Below, one piece after another: positions 15,001-19,969 of a stretch of DNA of 64,000 nt. The notes beneath the pieces were generated by a model, which did not search any database, had not been told where the DNA came from, and saw only the letters and a program-made list of their open reading frames with translations. The stretch is from Verrucomicrobium sp. BvORR034 (GTDB lineage Bacteria > Verrucomicrobiota > Verrucomicrobiia > Verrucomicrobiales > Verrucomicrobiaceae). The number at the start of each line of letters is the position of its first letter. Positions within the stretch are counted from its first letter, which is position 1. Both the position numbers and the translations under genes were made by a program. Location of the stretch: assembly GCF_000739635.1 (NCBI RefSeq), contig NZ_BATQ01000043.1, positions 1-64,000 of the forward strand, in the 5' to 3' direction.

Positions 15001-17558
15001 CCGGCATGGTGGTGAACTTCCTGGCAGGCGAAGACGGCAGTCTGGCCGCGGTTCAGGTAGTGAACATCGGCACGGGCTACCGCGCAGGAGACGTGCTCAG
15101 CATTGGCAATGCCAGCTTCACCCTGGTGGCTCTCCGCTCTGGCACGACGACCGAATTTGCCCTGAAACACACCTACAATGATGACGCCCTTCTCCCTGGT
15201 GGTCAGGGCACGGATGTGTATAACATCAAGGTCACAGCGACCGATGACGACAACGGCAGCGGCTCCGCCACGGTTGACGCCACGGTGGTGAATGAGGCGC
15301 CTACCCTCGGCACTCCCACCATCACGGTGAACAACGGCGACGCATTGCCCACCGACGGCAGCGGCAACCCGACGGTCACCGGCGGTACGGTGGTGAGTCT
15401 GAACGGGTCCTTCGAGGACCTCAGCCCTGAAGACACCCACACCGTCACCATTGACTGGGGTGATGGCACCAGTGATGTGATCACCTTTGGCGGAAACACG
15501 GTCATCGACTTCGAGCGTGATGGCCAGCTCGACCCGCTTCAGTCGGGTGATCTGGCTGGCAATGCCTACCTTGACCAGACAGGCGGTCGCGGCTTCACCA
15601 TCTCCACCGGGGATCCGTCGCGGCCTCCGATGATCTTTGATTCCGCGAACCCGACCGGAGGCGATTTTGATATCGCCACGCCCAACATCCACTACGGTGG
15701 TCTGGGTCAGCACGCCACGGTGGTGGCACCGGGCACCGTGGTGGAGGGCAAGTACGGCAGCTTCAGCATGCTGGAGGACGGTAGCTACACCTATGTGGTG
15801 AACAGCAACAGCCCTTCTCTGATGCAGTTGTCTGCCGGCCAGACGCTCACAGAAACCTTCCACTACACTTTGACCAACGGCCTCCGGGCCACCCTGGACA
15901 TCGTGGTGGCACGGTCCAGCGGCGATCCCGCCGTGGCGACCACGGCCAACGGCATTGCCAATCCCCATCAAGGCACCCTGCCGCTCATCGGCACGGAAGT
16001 GGCCAATGTGATCGTTTCCGACGAGTCCCTCCGCATTGAAGGCGGTTCCACCACGGTGGAGGAAGGCCGGAACGACATCGCCCTGGGCAAGGTGCTCATC
16101 ATCTCCAAGGATGGTGATGCCTCCAATCCCAATGACGATGAGGCGGGCGGCAAGCTCATCTTTGACTTCAAGAGCCCGGTTTACCTGGAGAGCCTGGATA
16201 TCATCGACATCAATGAGAAGGGCGGCACCATCCAGATCTTTGATGCCGCAGGACGCCTGCTTTCTACGACGGTGATTCCGGCAGTGGGAGAAAACACCCT
16301 GCAAACCGTCTTCATCAAGGGCCAGCCTGACGGATCCCCGTTTGAGGCCAGCCGCATGGTCGTGACCATGGCCGGTGACGGCGCCATCGCCAAGCTGGTG
16401 TACCAGGATGTGGAGCCGGTGCGGGAGTTCACCGTCAACCACCGCTACCTCGAGGAGTCGGCTCCTGGAACCCCGCACCAGATCAAGGTGACCGTGGAGG
16501 ATGATGATGGCGGCGTCGCCAGCGTCTCGGCAGGGGAGATCGAGGTGACCAACGGACCTCCGATCATCGAGAGCCTCGTCACCATCCCTGTCACCAGCGA
16601 CCTGAACACCGTCACGGTGATCAGCAAGTTTGTGGACTCCTCCGGCGACATTCACACGGCGAAGGTGGAGTTCGGCGACGGCACGGTGGTGGATGCCATC
16701 GTCCTGCAGTTTGACACGACAACGGGTCGCTTCATCGAACCGACCTACCCTGGTACTACGGAGACAGTGAAGTTTGTGGATCCGGTGACCGGGGAACTGG
16801 TGCCGCTGGTGAATCCCATCACGGGTCAGGCGGAGTTTGCCCGCCTCGTGAACCCGCTCACCGGGGCCATGGCCAGACTGCATGACCCGGCCACCGGAGG
16901 CACGACGGGGTCCTATGCGATCCTCGACGCCTCGGCTCGCCAGATCTACGCGACCCATCACTACACGGCAGAGAGCACCTTTAACATCAAGGTGAGCATC
17001 ACCGATGAGGAAGGCGCCGTGGGCACGGATGAGACCCGCTACAGCAGCTTCCGCCCGACTTCTGGAAGTCGCGAACACATCCGGCCGGTGGATGTGGTGC
17101 AGTCGCTTACCCGACTGGGCTTTGACATCAGCGCCCTGGTGGGCGGCAGCGGCATGTTCGGTGATCGCTACGCCTCCGGCATCTTCGGTGGCCTGGCCTT
17201 CGGTTCGGGTGATGATGGTCTGGCGCTCTTCGTGGGCCGCACCTCGCCCGGAGGTATTGTGGTCGTGTCCCTCTACAATGAGCTGGGTTACCTGGTCGGT
17301 GTGGAGGAACTCATTGCGGATGTGGACGGCTATTGGCTGGCCCAACTGGAGGCGGATGACCTGCAGATGGATGGACACACGGTCCGCAGCATCCAGGTCG
17401 TGGCACCTTCCTACCTGGACGGCAGGAGCAACTCGATGACGTACGACTTCGCTCTTGATGGAGTGGTGGAGGATGCCCTCCGGCACTCGTTTGACATCGG
17501 CAACAACACCATCAGTGGCCGCATCATCTCACCCGTGGAGGCGGCTCTGAACTTCTGA
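3..17558 (+). CDS. Giant secreted/surface multidomain protein (5' end outside window)
   Basis: The reading frame is open from the window edge, so the true start lies upstream; the visible part is about 5,850 residues. The N-terminal ~700 residues are low-complexity beta-rich repeats like filamentous adhesins. Two NHL/lactonase-like beta-propeller stretches follow (about 1800-2150 and 3200-3800, with recurring SPDG and DPSG motifs). Ig/VCBS/cadherin-like repeats (about 2640-3170) carry NDAPVAENDF and NEAPVAVNDT. At least five PKD-type or related motifs (WGDGTS, WADGSS, FGDGTV) lie at about 4280-5560. Scattered acidic GGDD/GDGND motifs (near 996, 1034, 1146, 3888, 3947) resemble RTX calcium-binding turns. 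The C-terminus ends in an Ig-like unit (SLYNELGYLVG near 5760). No LPXTG, PEP-CTERM or type IX sorting domain was seen. A TolC-like gene follows 74 bp downstream, so type I-like export is inferred. It is probably an adhesin or matrix protein; the exact function is unknown. Confidence 0.85.
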   Translation: MKANSVGVDAGLVSVGSSEVDVSMTPTVSSTIGNNVLVNAEGTILVQAAVAQNQSETKVTASSGKLIGMTGLEIAQTFVEDVSAGIGANSQILGMAGVSILAAGKTTSRADAQVFVVGGLSGQNAEASENIRSTVSTDVGVATTIFSKGVVTIDADNQIDVDNITGTEFYGVGSLNFARSETDVTGVDGSTLARTTIGQGAIVEGSTVNVAADVSKLKVTHNDTSGEQYSVGGYIKTTSDIDIRSDVQVLQARNSTLIGGTVNVTASQGNIDVNSEARGAGFGLSVSHDGQVFDNVNLGTYVTVEEGAAILGNVIRVVADGGDSGDRVRQNTSNNAVGIDFASDDYELNVISIAEVNFFGKIGAGVRNAKLFIDAAGNITNRDFVDARRAGNEIIIDQLNAGAIPTSVTLLALNPSINVFDDPDHRPTFLGIPTGDPYGPDTNEQHGKVTIGSNASISQADRFNSVDVVNSSTLDVRILDMNVLYDGLPGPVITLLAGQVVGAFTQTGPQRFNGTRIEMESHHATVGAGDFIIDGVIYNPTGSTKIVANGGSVVQPNEDGGVTTGSLYIETAKGRVGEDEERIEVTILQDAGLLPEARLEIHAYGEIGMDIDRAGTPILTQLELAGLTSLTGDIFTSFGGFDLLVTDIISALGHVEMTVINNMIDAFEGEFDLVADSVYLQTTGSVGHYVVKPNGAIIHSYNAFEANINALEANVGSLYLRNSHDMEVGGVEDTNVGILATGVVDVQLPGIMHLLEDVIAGDNVILGAFDVEDTQDSVLMVDGITIQSQTADVTLLNGDVFIYNSTHRLKAAGLLTIAMDQGNVDGGVGVTFTTPDHLNRDVMQANELLIVTGPDRDTIVIPDLYIPTRFEGGADFDTIRVHLVDPPSNRTTLRNVDVEDITFTTQVTADWLIDTTQIAQQYELFGWDILSGLPAPGPTITVENSFLESGGIKVVQNTHSNADAFKAMVADYSFTDGAERLDVLQLDHIVNVHLLGGDDMLKVGGIRQAGPGDSPPRAEVAPFQVSQFLTVNAGDGNDHFLLEDPRTGDAVPYGRLGVTEDGDGLIANYEIEGAPTTEKAIIFQEFESLTVNLGETDGIFVVEDTVVPTVVNLDADEDVAGDTDNGYGNDVINVFKITADLTINGEGGDDDFNIIGTGPGHLVINGGEHDKSLDLPTGGDRIRYGATRYFDGNVVNVLDAQNAIKLFGTGWETGDQVIFTTDGTGPAILLGDGTRSTLQNGGVYYVVRQGRDIIRLAESKEKAEELAAYLRNFTLPDTGLNENLITILDGGRGNHQLTLAENGTPLLDQTVGGLIDGENGNPSRLVFNNPDSGKAVGINATTNTFTVADVTGLEEGKKVAFFAEADLPSGLKGEIFYTVVNLDVAAGTFQLLDPDPLAEEGAILDLTGFTTVGTTFVTVLGTVDFTNVEKLNVLLGLGKDTWVLDNDNDNLQVEVRGGPSDDEVVLFRMGNNTVIQGDQGEDDTLRVIVNGDPQEDQFARLVVGAGMERLSVDNSDNANAVDWYISQGHLYFGDGKGTATVSTDDSFTSGDFDGTTPLAVGDRVLISTVTVAITDNQNAADGLNVTRGGALPTYRTTGTPPSDILLDQGQFYYVTNISGGRFELAQTLEDAMAGVSLDIVNAGAGAVNITRVALLVGLEGAKKSEIIGGREDITGDGRPDHDGQATHTLHVLSPLSSTIDVNGNSLNIVEGSRVLDHEDSLYQASFPSLRVDGLQGVESLVSTSGTTTFLVQDALGVYRPITSLPAVFAAGTAEDELAMFVRTQDATDPTRSYLRYVGYVPTMVDGVQIVPDRPHTITLSPDERYLYVLGDTAISQFAIGVTFSGLPTLTHVATYQTDLKNIDAAGTDVARGVNDLLSPTGTDALHRPSDIWISPDGTKVFIADQGSNASASDDADGVLVFSRDVATGLLTRFEQKITRLTDLGRSLDVGFDFSSGATPSSTASNLEGSDRIVVMDQPLANSTQAGLQLTSDRVTYRFNAVDSSLGQTITPYVMRVTSELDLNGNVVSSFEIVATGTTRTIENTGINEFSFDLSTDETGTVFDGVEGLYFGWSTSGGAVVGHETGTAADSFVVASNGDSISFKNGVRFSMEASFEIEAVKGISDPTALVVANDLSRIYVGDKAGAVAAFEWDAAAGKYGAVKADEIREFDTAPTGEADSVSLRSDDGTQIGVGTVNNGTVTYAGETRIAIVNGKLYFGDQLITLPSSIAGGEIILEGNPPVSVATNGTQVYVGVPQADHNDHNANTVKENGDQGVVLVFNLNGDYLRHIRTPFGVEDNFGMTLVADGDVLAVVGQAEGRSTLAVYQNETLVFTESMVGSTRLKVDVDGDHIIAGSSTFTRIYSRQSGSWATVANLEAGLDVTLDGDVARVFKSTEVLSYREKSAGQWSLEHRQAASITNRTYQVRDEARNLTYTIHVDYAALWVPSDGLGSAEIIYSANYNNTGWQDVFRTTGVDDNANSDFRVNRNYEYDYRGGTVTVQFREDDGGGDEWSAPITLATGDGIGVHDGTKGSNAGETDAWIYYKVILNDPGEDTRVSSHFVDSLGGLTGVGSSSGVRFFSDQTYQAATYMGTAITDLALNDSGVLYVADGGAGKVYALNNLEAKRKGLGELEGSSPASDGINDAPVAENDFASGTADQEASIDVLQNDRDPDVPANFVVQTIDAVTVTGMPGLANPASLFTVSNGREVVFNPGTALQSLGADESITFHVYYTMADHSGAQATARLEFTVTGVNEAPVAVNDTATTNEVQTVTFDVLGNDTDSDRTDVPARLNLDAIESVTYEQNGTTVTVTDPAELFAINGQRLVFQPGESLRDLVDGESVTFTVTYRVADGAGGSSTATFTLTVDGQNEVVTSTTTNASGDPVVNIHQNAPSYTGNLLASEEAGSTLDPETLEVLTSDGSNPAGAILVTEDGELTLDPRVESLLNIPAGEVRTLTLTYEVQTPTNGTVLRTLIFNITGAAAAPKVHGPLVVELTEEGGTASLLEGATSNSALTLKNLTTLGGDQSGVTIDPATGEVTISATAYQSLSAGEYVDLSYRYRLENADGLSTWQTAVIRITGSNDDLSGTPTASGTVNEGGVPIVVDLLANVTDSDAGDVVTVQPGSVVVTTSQYAGAVQINESVGTVTVDPNHAVFRSLNTGEEALVTLTYTVTDSNGATLQRTATIKVQGLTGSGYDQAIFTLVDNENGNRLTGASGLYLSGDGSRLYVTASDLVGNNNNAISVYDVLNGGKTLVRLDTAEEGAGDVANGLSGATDAMGEPATFTTDDNVTHRFIVTAASGDSSLMAFEILAGNPLTFNQGPNPNGLNGLKDQDPTSRATSLSMMTGNPVRSSDASGLTFYAVSDVDNALYVLEQQADNSIRVVQLLKDDITGEFGVSDQGLSGAKTIAVSPDGRYIFVGATQEGTGTGKITVYERASFTREVTSETTGLLEIETVDGLRPVTNAVFDTIAFQTGVNQTNPVANIAVDPSGQFVYVSGVNGTQVFSFNPDTGVLTSRATMTERFSDLEFLTLPDGSVQAYGLHNVPATQGSSAVSQLRVYSVNPEDGTLTMLGSADARLSNARSVVIGPEIVQQSGSTSTNIAKGRFIYVASEDNNALVVFDQFSTDGTDQAIDGQLEFRQLLREGVDGVRGIAGTKAIVFSVAVPDTTLDFRGVDIDVTNRTITTERDHGLTTGQKVWFEPGEAPAGVTAGVEYYVRVVDRFHFQLAETADAARGAGADQVAGGTGTVQGLVAVSGLGDFKLHTSVPEGAFLYALGENSVAVFRRDMDPVSNSVGQLTFTQVIRNRVGNMTSGANEGLFNPNSIYVDPSDPATVFVGSSFDPLVDQAPGGFVTLHNNKVDSISVPNSELHVDFANMRGLSITTGSGDDFITINEAPNDRDRNVETTLVKDASGEIIQTNAIVITVTTGDGFDSLTINDAAAAINADLQGGDDTVTVRSKRDPVIDIAAGDGTDKAVVEFISDGTVLNISGINKAQVDTSNIQGNGQVNMSGSNAGENVIFTHNSVSGSQAALAAIGARVENANDPNSLYAQGTVGAAGSTGGSGTSITIAEGEGIVLDASQTRLPEDPVITYGEAKDGLASKRVTYSFAWDLNGDGDYSEYEQVFLDYVVSAQVNEDFLSFLESNAEPGAGTDLLDPSLEAFNLIARTVLVNKSPVIELSWEDLADFGFTNGDIVGDIEKRLPLRITRVEQHFDVEGQLILQDEQTRTIQESDDEVTIKVTDALPTLNVTGPEQYEVSLVKKPYKLDLKYSDPGGDIIKTWTVNWGDGTSSTYRSEPNAIHQYELPGVYQTSVVAVDDDGNVISQQTVQVTVSYGPDSVAANKALLGSEVTNGVYTTQEGAGINLQGAAAGTPDAGSFVWRVNGHVVGSGQNLNLTWAELVAVGVNNDGTYDVTLTVSYNNGAEVVTSKVAPLQVNNVLPSGDLVNVGQWPQGSSPEVKFVNVSDPADTEFGYQIYVPKDPDFVKPDPAPLDATSPNYAGQVAALMKLDVNRALLESSGLADALARIAAIDELKMDVQRGADTTLLSALGDALLAGADTSIVLQASTNAIRFSDGSADTQSPFEQALQSLVQQLADADGIAGATPEGRDAISRLVTNLGRLDPASTTFNTEVQAIAALGVQVDAVSVIVTNFTQQIAALVEQSNALVFKEAAQTFTLPTSLTARSGVYTVVGRIFDGVGYREVQTKVTVVNEAPLLAIDFNQTIVVANEGSVAMVTGTYYNPGGLPLRDMIAQYEGMADGETFGTVTFSEPDAQGNGTWTWTHNLDDGPIDSQKKVILTAYDQDISQLNPLGTPSQTSFELQIINVGPTVDLDPIVINEGDELTLDLGGAVDPSSADNNGEFTYSYNYGDGQGFVPGSVVQQVPSTVVNDDGELIIQGRVIDKDGGAGKVSQKVTILNVSPTVHDLLVSGPILETGEVTLTGNFTDPGTGDDHSLVIDWADGSSETLTITAQNPASFAVADGGSGFVNTVNASVSGGSGTGMVVNFLAGEDGSLAAVQVVNIGTGYRAGDVLSIGNASFTLVALRSGTTTEFALKHTYNDDALLPGGQGTDVYNIKVTATDDDNGSGSATVDATVVNEAPTLGTPTITVNNGDALPTDGSGNPTVTGGTVVSLNGSFEDLSPEDTHTVTIDWGDGTSDVITFGGNTVIDFERDGQLDPLQSGDLAGNAYLDQTGGRGFTISTGDPSRPPMIFDSANPTGGDFDIATPNIHYGGLGQHATVVAPGTVVEGKYGSFSMLEDGSYTYVVNSNSPSLMQLSAGQTLTETFHYTLTNGLRATLDIVVARSSGDPAVATTANGIANPHQGTLPLIGTEVANVIVSDESLRIEGGSTTVEEGRNDIALGKVLIISKDGDASNPNDDEAGGKLIFDFKSPVYLESLDIIDINEKGGTIQIFDAAGRLLSTTVIPAVGENTLQTVFIKGQPDGSPFEASRMVVTMAGDGAIAKLVYQDVEPVREFTVNHRYLEESAPGTPHQIKVTVEDDDGGVASVSAGEIEVTNGPPIIESLVTIPVTSDLNTVTVISKFVDSSGDIHTAKVEFGDGTVVDAIVLQFDTTTGRFIEPTYPGTTETVKFVDPVTGELVPLVNPITGQAEFARLVNPLTGAMARLHDPATGGTTGSYAILDASARQIYATHHYTAESTFNIKVSITDEEGAVGTDETRYSSFRPTSGSREHIRPVDVVQSLTRLGFDISALVGGSGMFGDRYASGIFGGLAFGSGDDGLALFVGRTSPGGIVVVSLYNELGYLVGVEELIADVDGYWLAQLEADDLQMDGHTVRSIQVVAPSYLDGRSNSMTYDFALDGVVEDALRHSFDIGNNTISGRIISPVEAALNF

Positions 17559-17632
17559 CTTCCTCCCAGCAGTCTGCCGACTGGGGCTCAGCTCTGTGCG
17601 CGGACTGACTCAACTTTACTCAACACCTCAAC

Positions 17633-19966
17633 ATGCAACACCCCCTCCCGACTGAACGAACCTCAGCCTCCACCCAAGGCTGGACCCATCTGACCTGGGT
17701 GCCTCTCGTTGCCCTGGCGACGACCATGACCGCATCTGGGCAAGAGGTTCCCGCCACCCCAGACGCTCTGGCCAAGCAGGTGACAGCTGCGCCCAAAAAC
17801 GCCACGGAGATCGAACTGATTGAGCAGCAACTCGTCGCCCAGATCGCGCTGACGCAGATAGCCCTCTCGCAGATGATGATCTCCCGGCCACCGGAGCTTG
17901 GTGAAGGGGATCTTGATGAGGGAGCGGTCACGACCGACAGTTCCGAGGAGAAGAAGACAAGTGAGAAGCCCGTGTCGGTGAAAAAGCATCCGACTGGCGT
18001 TGCCAAGAAGGCTCAGGTCGCGAAATCGACCAAAGCTTCCGAACGGCCCGCGACCTCTCCGAGTGTTGCTTCTGCACCCGCGCCAGAAGTTGCCGCACCT
18101 GCTCCAGTGAAGAAGAAGCGGGGCTGGTTCTCCCGTATGTTCACCGATGACGACGATGACAAGAAACAGGCAGCCGCAGCCGCCCCGACAACAGTGGCAC
18201 AGCAGCATGACGACAAGCTGAAGGCCTACTTCCCCGATGGCGGGGACGGCTCCGTGAAAATCTCCAAACACGAACAGTTTGGCAACGAGGCGGTGGCTGG
18301 CATCTTTGGCGAGATCGTACGCGAGACCCAGCAGTTCAACGCCCCAGAGCTGGAACTCTCCAGCATTGCCAAGCTGCCGCCGGTGCCGGAAGACTTTGAC
18401 GCAAGCTGGAAGACACAGATCCGGGAGCAGGTCTGGGAGAACCAGACACCCCTGCGCTACGGTGTGGACAAGGCTTATGCCACGGCGCTGAACAACTCGC
18501 CCAACGTCCGCACCTTCCTTCGCATTCCGAAGATTCGTGAGACCTTGATTCGCGAGAACAAGGGGATCTTTTCCCCCCAGCTCTTTGCGGAGCTGGACTA
18601 TGCTCATGGAGACCAGCCCACGGGCTCCATCCTCACCACGGGCAAGACGGGACGCTTCCTGCAGGACAGTCTGGAAGGGGAGTATGGCTTGCGCCAGCGC
18701 ATCGGCACGGGTGGGGAGATCTCCCTCTCGCACCGCATGAGCACGCTGCGGAACAATTCTGAATTCCTCGATCCCAATCCGCAGACAGGCAGTGAACTGG
18801 TGCTCTCCGTGGCCCAGCCGCTGCTGCGCGGTGCTGGCTCGACCTACGTCCACAGCGAGATCCGGCTGGCCGAGCTGGATCGCAGCATGGCCCGCGGAGA
18901 AACGGTGCGCCTGCTGGAGGAATACATCCTGGAGGTGAACCGTGCCTATTGGGGCGTGTACCTCTCCCGCGCGGCCCTGGCCCAACGTCTGCAACTGACG
19001 AAGCAGACCTCTGAGCTGCTCAAGATGCTGGAAGAGCGTCAGAAACTGGACGAGTCAGCCACGAAGAGCGAGCTCTTCCGGGCGACCGCCACCATGAACC
19101 GTCGCGAGGCGGATCTTCGTCGCACCCGCATGGCGGTGCGTACGGCAGAGCAGCGGCTCCGCGCGATGGTGAAGGACCCTGCGGCCCCCATGGGAGCCAG
19201 CGGGGAGATCATCCCCATTTCCCGTCCCCACCTTGCCAGGCCGCAGGTGGACATCCAGTCCATTTCCAAGGAAGCACTCCTGAACCGTTCTGAAATGGCC
19301 CAGGCTTCCTCCAAGGTGCGTGCCGCGGCCGTGCGTCGCAGCCAGGTTATTTCCGAGTTGCGCCCCCAGCTTGATCTCGTGGGCGAGGTGGGTTCCGCGG
19401 GGATCAGCGGCGGGCGGAATCTGGGCAACGCCATTGACGACCAGACCAACAGCGGATTGGACTGGAGTGTGGGTCTGCGCTTCAGCTACCCACTGGGCAA
19501 CGATGCGGCCAAGGCCCGTCTGGACCGTCGCGAGATCGAGTACCAGCAGACATTGGATGACTATCGCATCCAGGGGGAGAACGTGCTCCTCCAGACCGTG
19601 GTGGCCTACCAGGACCTGCTCACCGCCTACCAGGACATGGCTGGGAAGTACCAGTCAGCCCTGGCCTCCCGTCGTGAGATTCAGCAGCTTCAGGATCGCA
19701 TGAAGCTGGCGGATCAGGATCCAGGTAAAACCGTGGCCTATCAAATCCAGCTGCTGTTGGACGCGATTGATCGCAATCAAGTGGCGGAGGAGGAGTTCCT
19801 TGTGGCAGTGGTGGCATACAACACGTGCATCGCCCAGCTCCAGCGCGCCCAGGGTGTGCTGATGAAGGTCAAGGACGTGGTGCCCCTGCACTATGGTCCG
19901 CAGAGCAGTCCGGATGCCGCCAACCCGAGGCTGCCCGTCGGGCTGAACCTCAAATCCACCAAGTAG
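17633..19966 (+). CDS. TolC-family outer-membrane efflux protein
   Basis: A 777-residue protein with a hydrophobic N-terminal segment (TWVPLVALATTMTASG) that fits a signal peptide. A long Ala/Lys/Pro-rich linker (about 50-200) contains an acidic and basic patch, followed by a TolC/OEP region. The latter has typical long helices with heptad-like Glu/Arg/Leu content and strands such as GLRFSYPLGNDAAKARLDRREIEYQQTL spread over roughly 300-740. TolC homologues are usually 430-500 residues, so the ~300-residue N-terminal extension is unusual and may contact the partner adaptors or peptidoglycan. The gene lies 74 bp after the giant protein gene on the same strand and converges with the adaptor genes, with only 3 bp between stop codons. 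The predicted role is outer-membrane exit duct for the export system of this locus. Confidence 0.85.
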   Translation: MQHPLPTERTSASTQGWTHLTWVPLVALATTMTASGQEVPATPDALAKQVTAAPKNATEIELIEQQLVAQIALTQIALSQMMISRPPELGEGDLDEGAVTTDSSEEKKTSEKPVSVKKHPTGVAKKAQVAKSTKASERPATSPSVASAPAPEVAAPAPVKKKRGWFSRMFTDDDDDKKQAAAAAPTTVAQQHDDKLKAYFPDGGDGSVKISKHEQFGNEAVAGIFGEIVRETQQFNAPELELSSIAKLPPVPEDFDASWKTQIREQVWENQTPLRYGVDKAYATALNNSPNVRTFLRIPKIRETLIRENKGIFSPQLFAELDYAHGDQPTGSILTTGKTGRFLQDSLEGEYGLRQRIGTGGEISLSHRMSTLRNNSEFLDPNPQTGSELVLSVAQPLLRGAGSTYVHSEIRLAELDRSMARGETVRLLEEYILEVNRAYWGVYLSRAALAQRLQLTKQTSELLKMLEERQKLDESATKSELFRATATMNRREADLRRTRMAVRTAEQRLRAMVKDPAAPMGASGEIIPISRPHLARPQVDIQSISKEALLNRSEMAQASSKVRAAAVRRSQVISELRPQLDLVGEVGSAGISGGRNLGNAIDDQTNSGLDWSVGLRFSYPLGNDAAKARLDRREIEYQQTLDDYRIQGENVLLQTVVAYQDLLTAYQDMAGKYQSALASRREIQQLQDRMKLADQDPGKTVAYQIQLLLDAIDRNQVAEEEFLVAVVAYNTCIAQLQRAQGVLMKVKDVVPLHYGPQSSPDAANPRLPVGLNLKSTK

Positions 19967-19969
19967 GTA

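Noticed and set aside
14985-17486. 833-residue minus-strand frame
   Set aside because: It is the complement of the giant protein's coding frame, has a His/Arg/Gly-rich shadow composition and matches no family pattern.
17000-17558. C-terminal sorting signal (LPXTG, PEP-CTERM, type IX) in the giant protein
   Set aside because: No such motif is visible in the last 180 residues; only an Ig-like unit.
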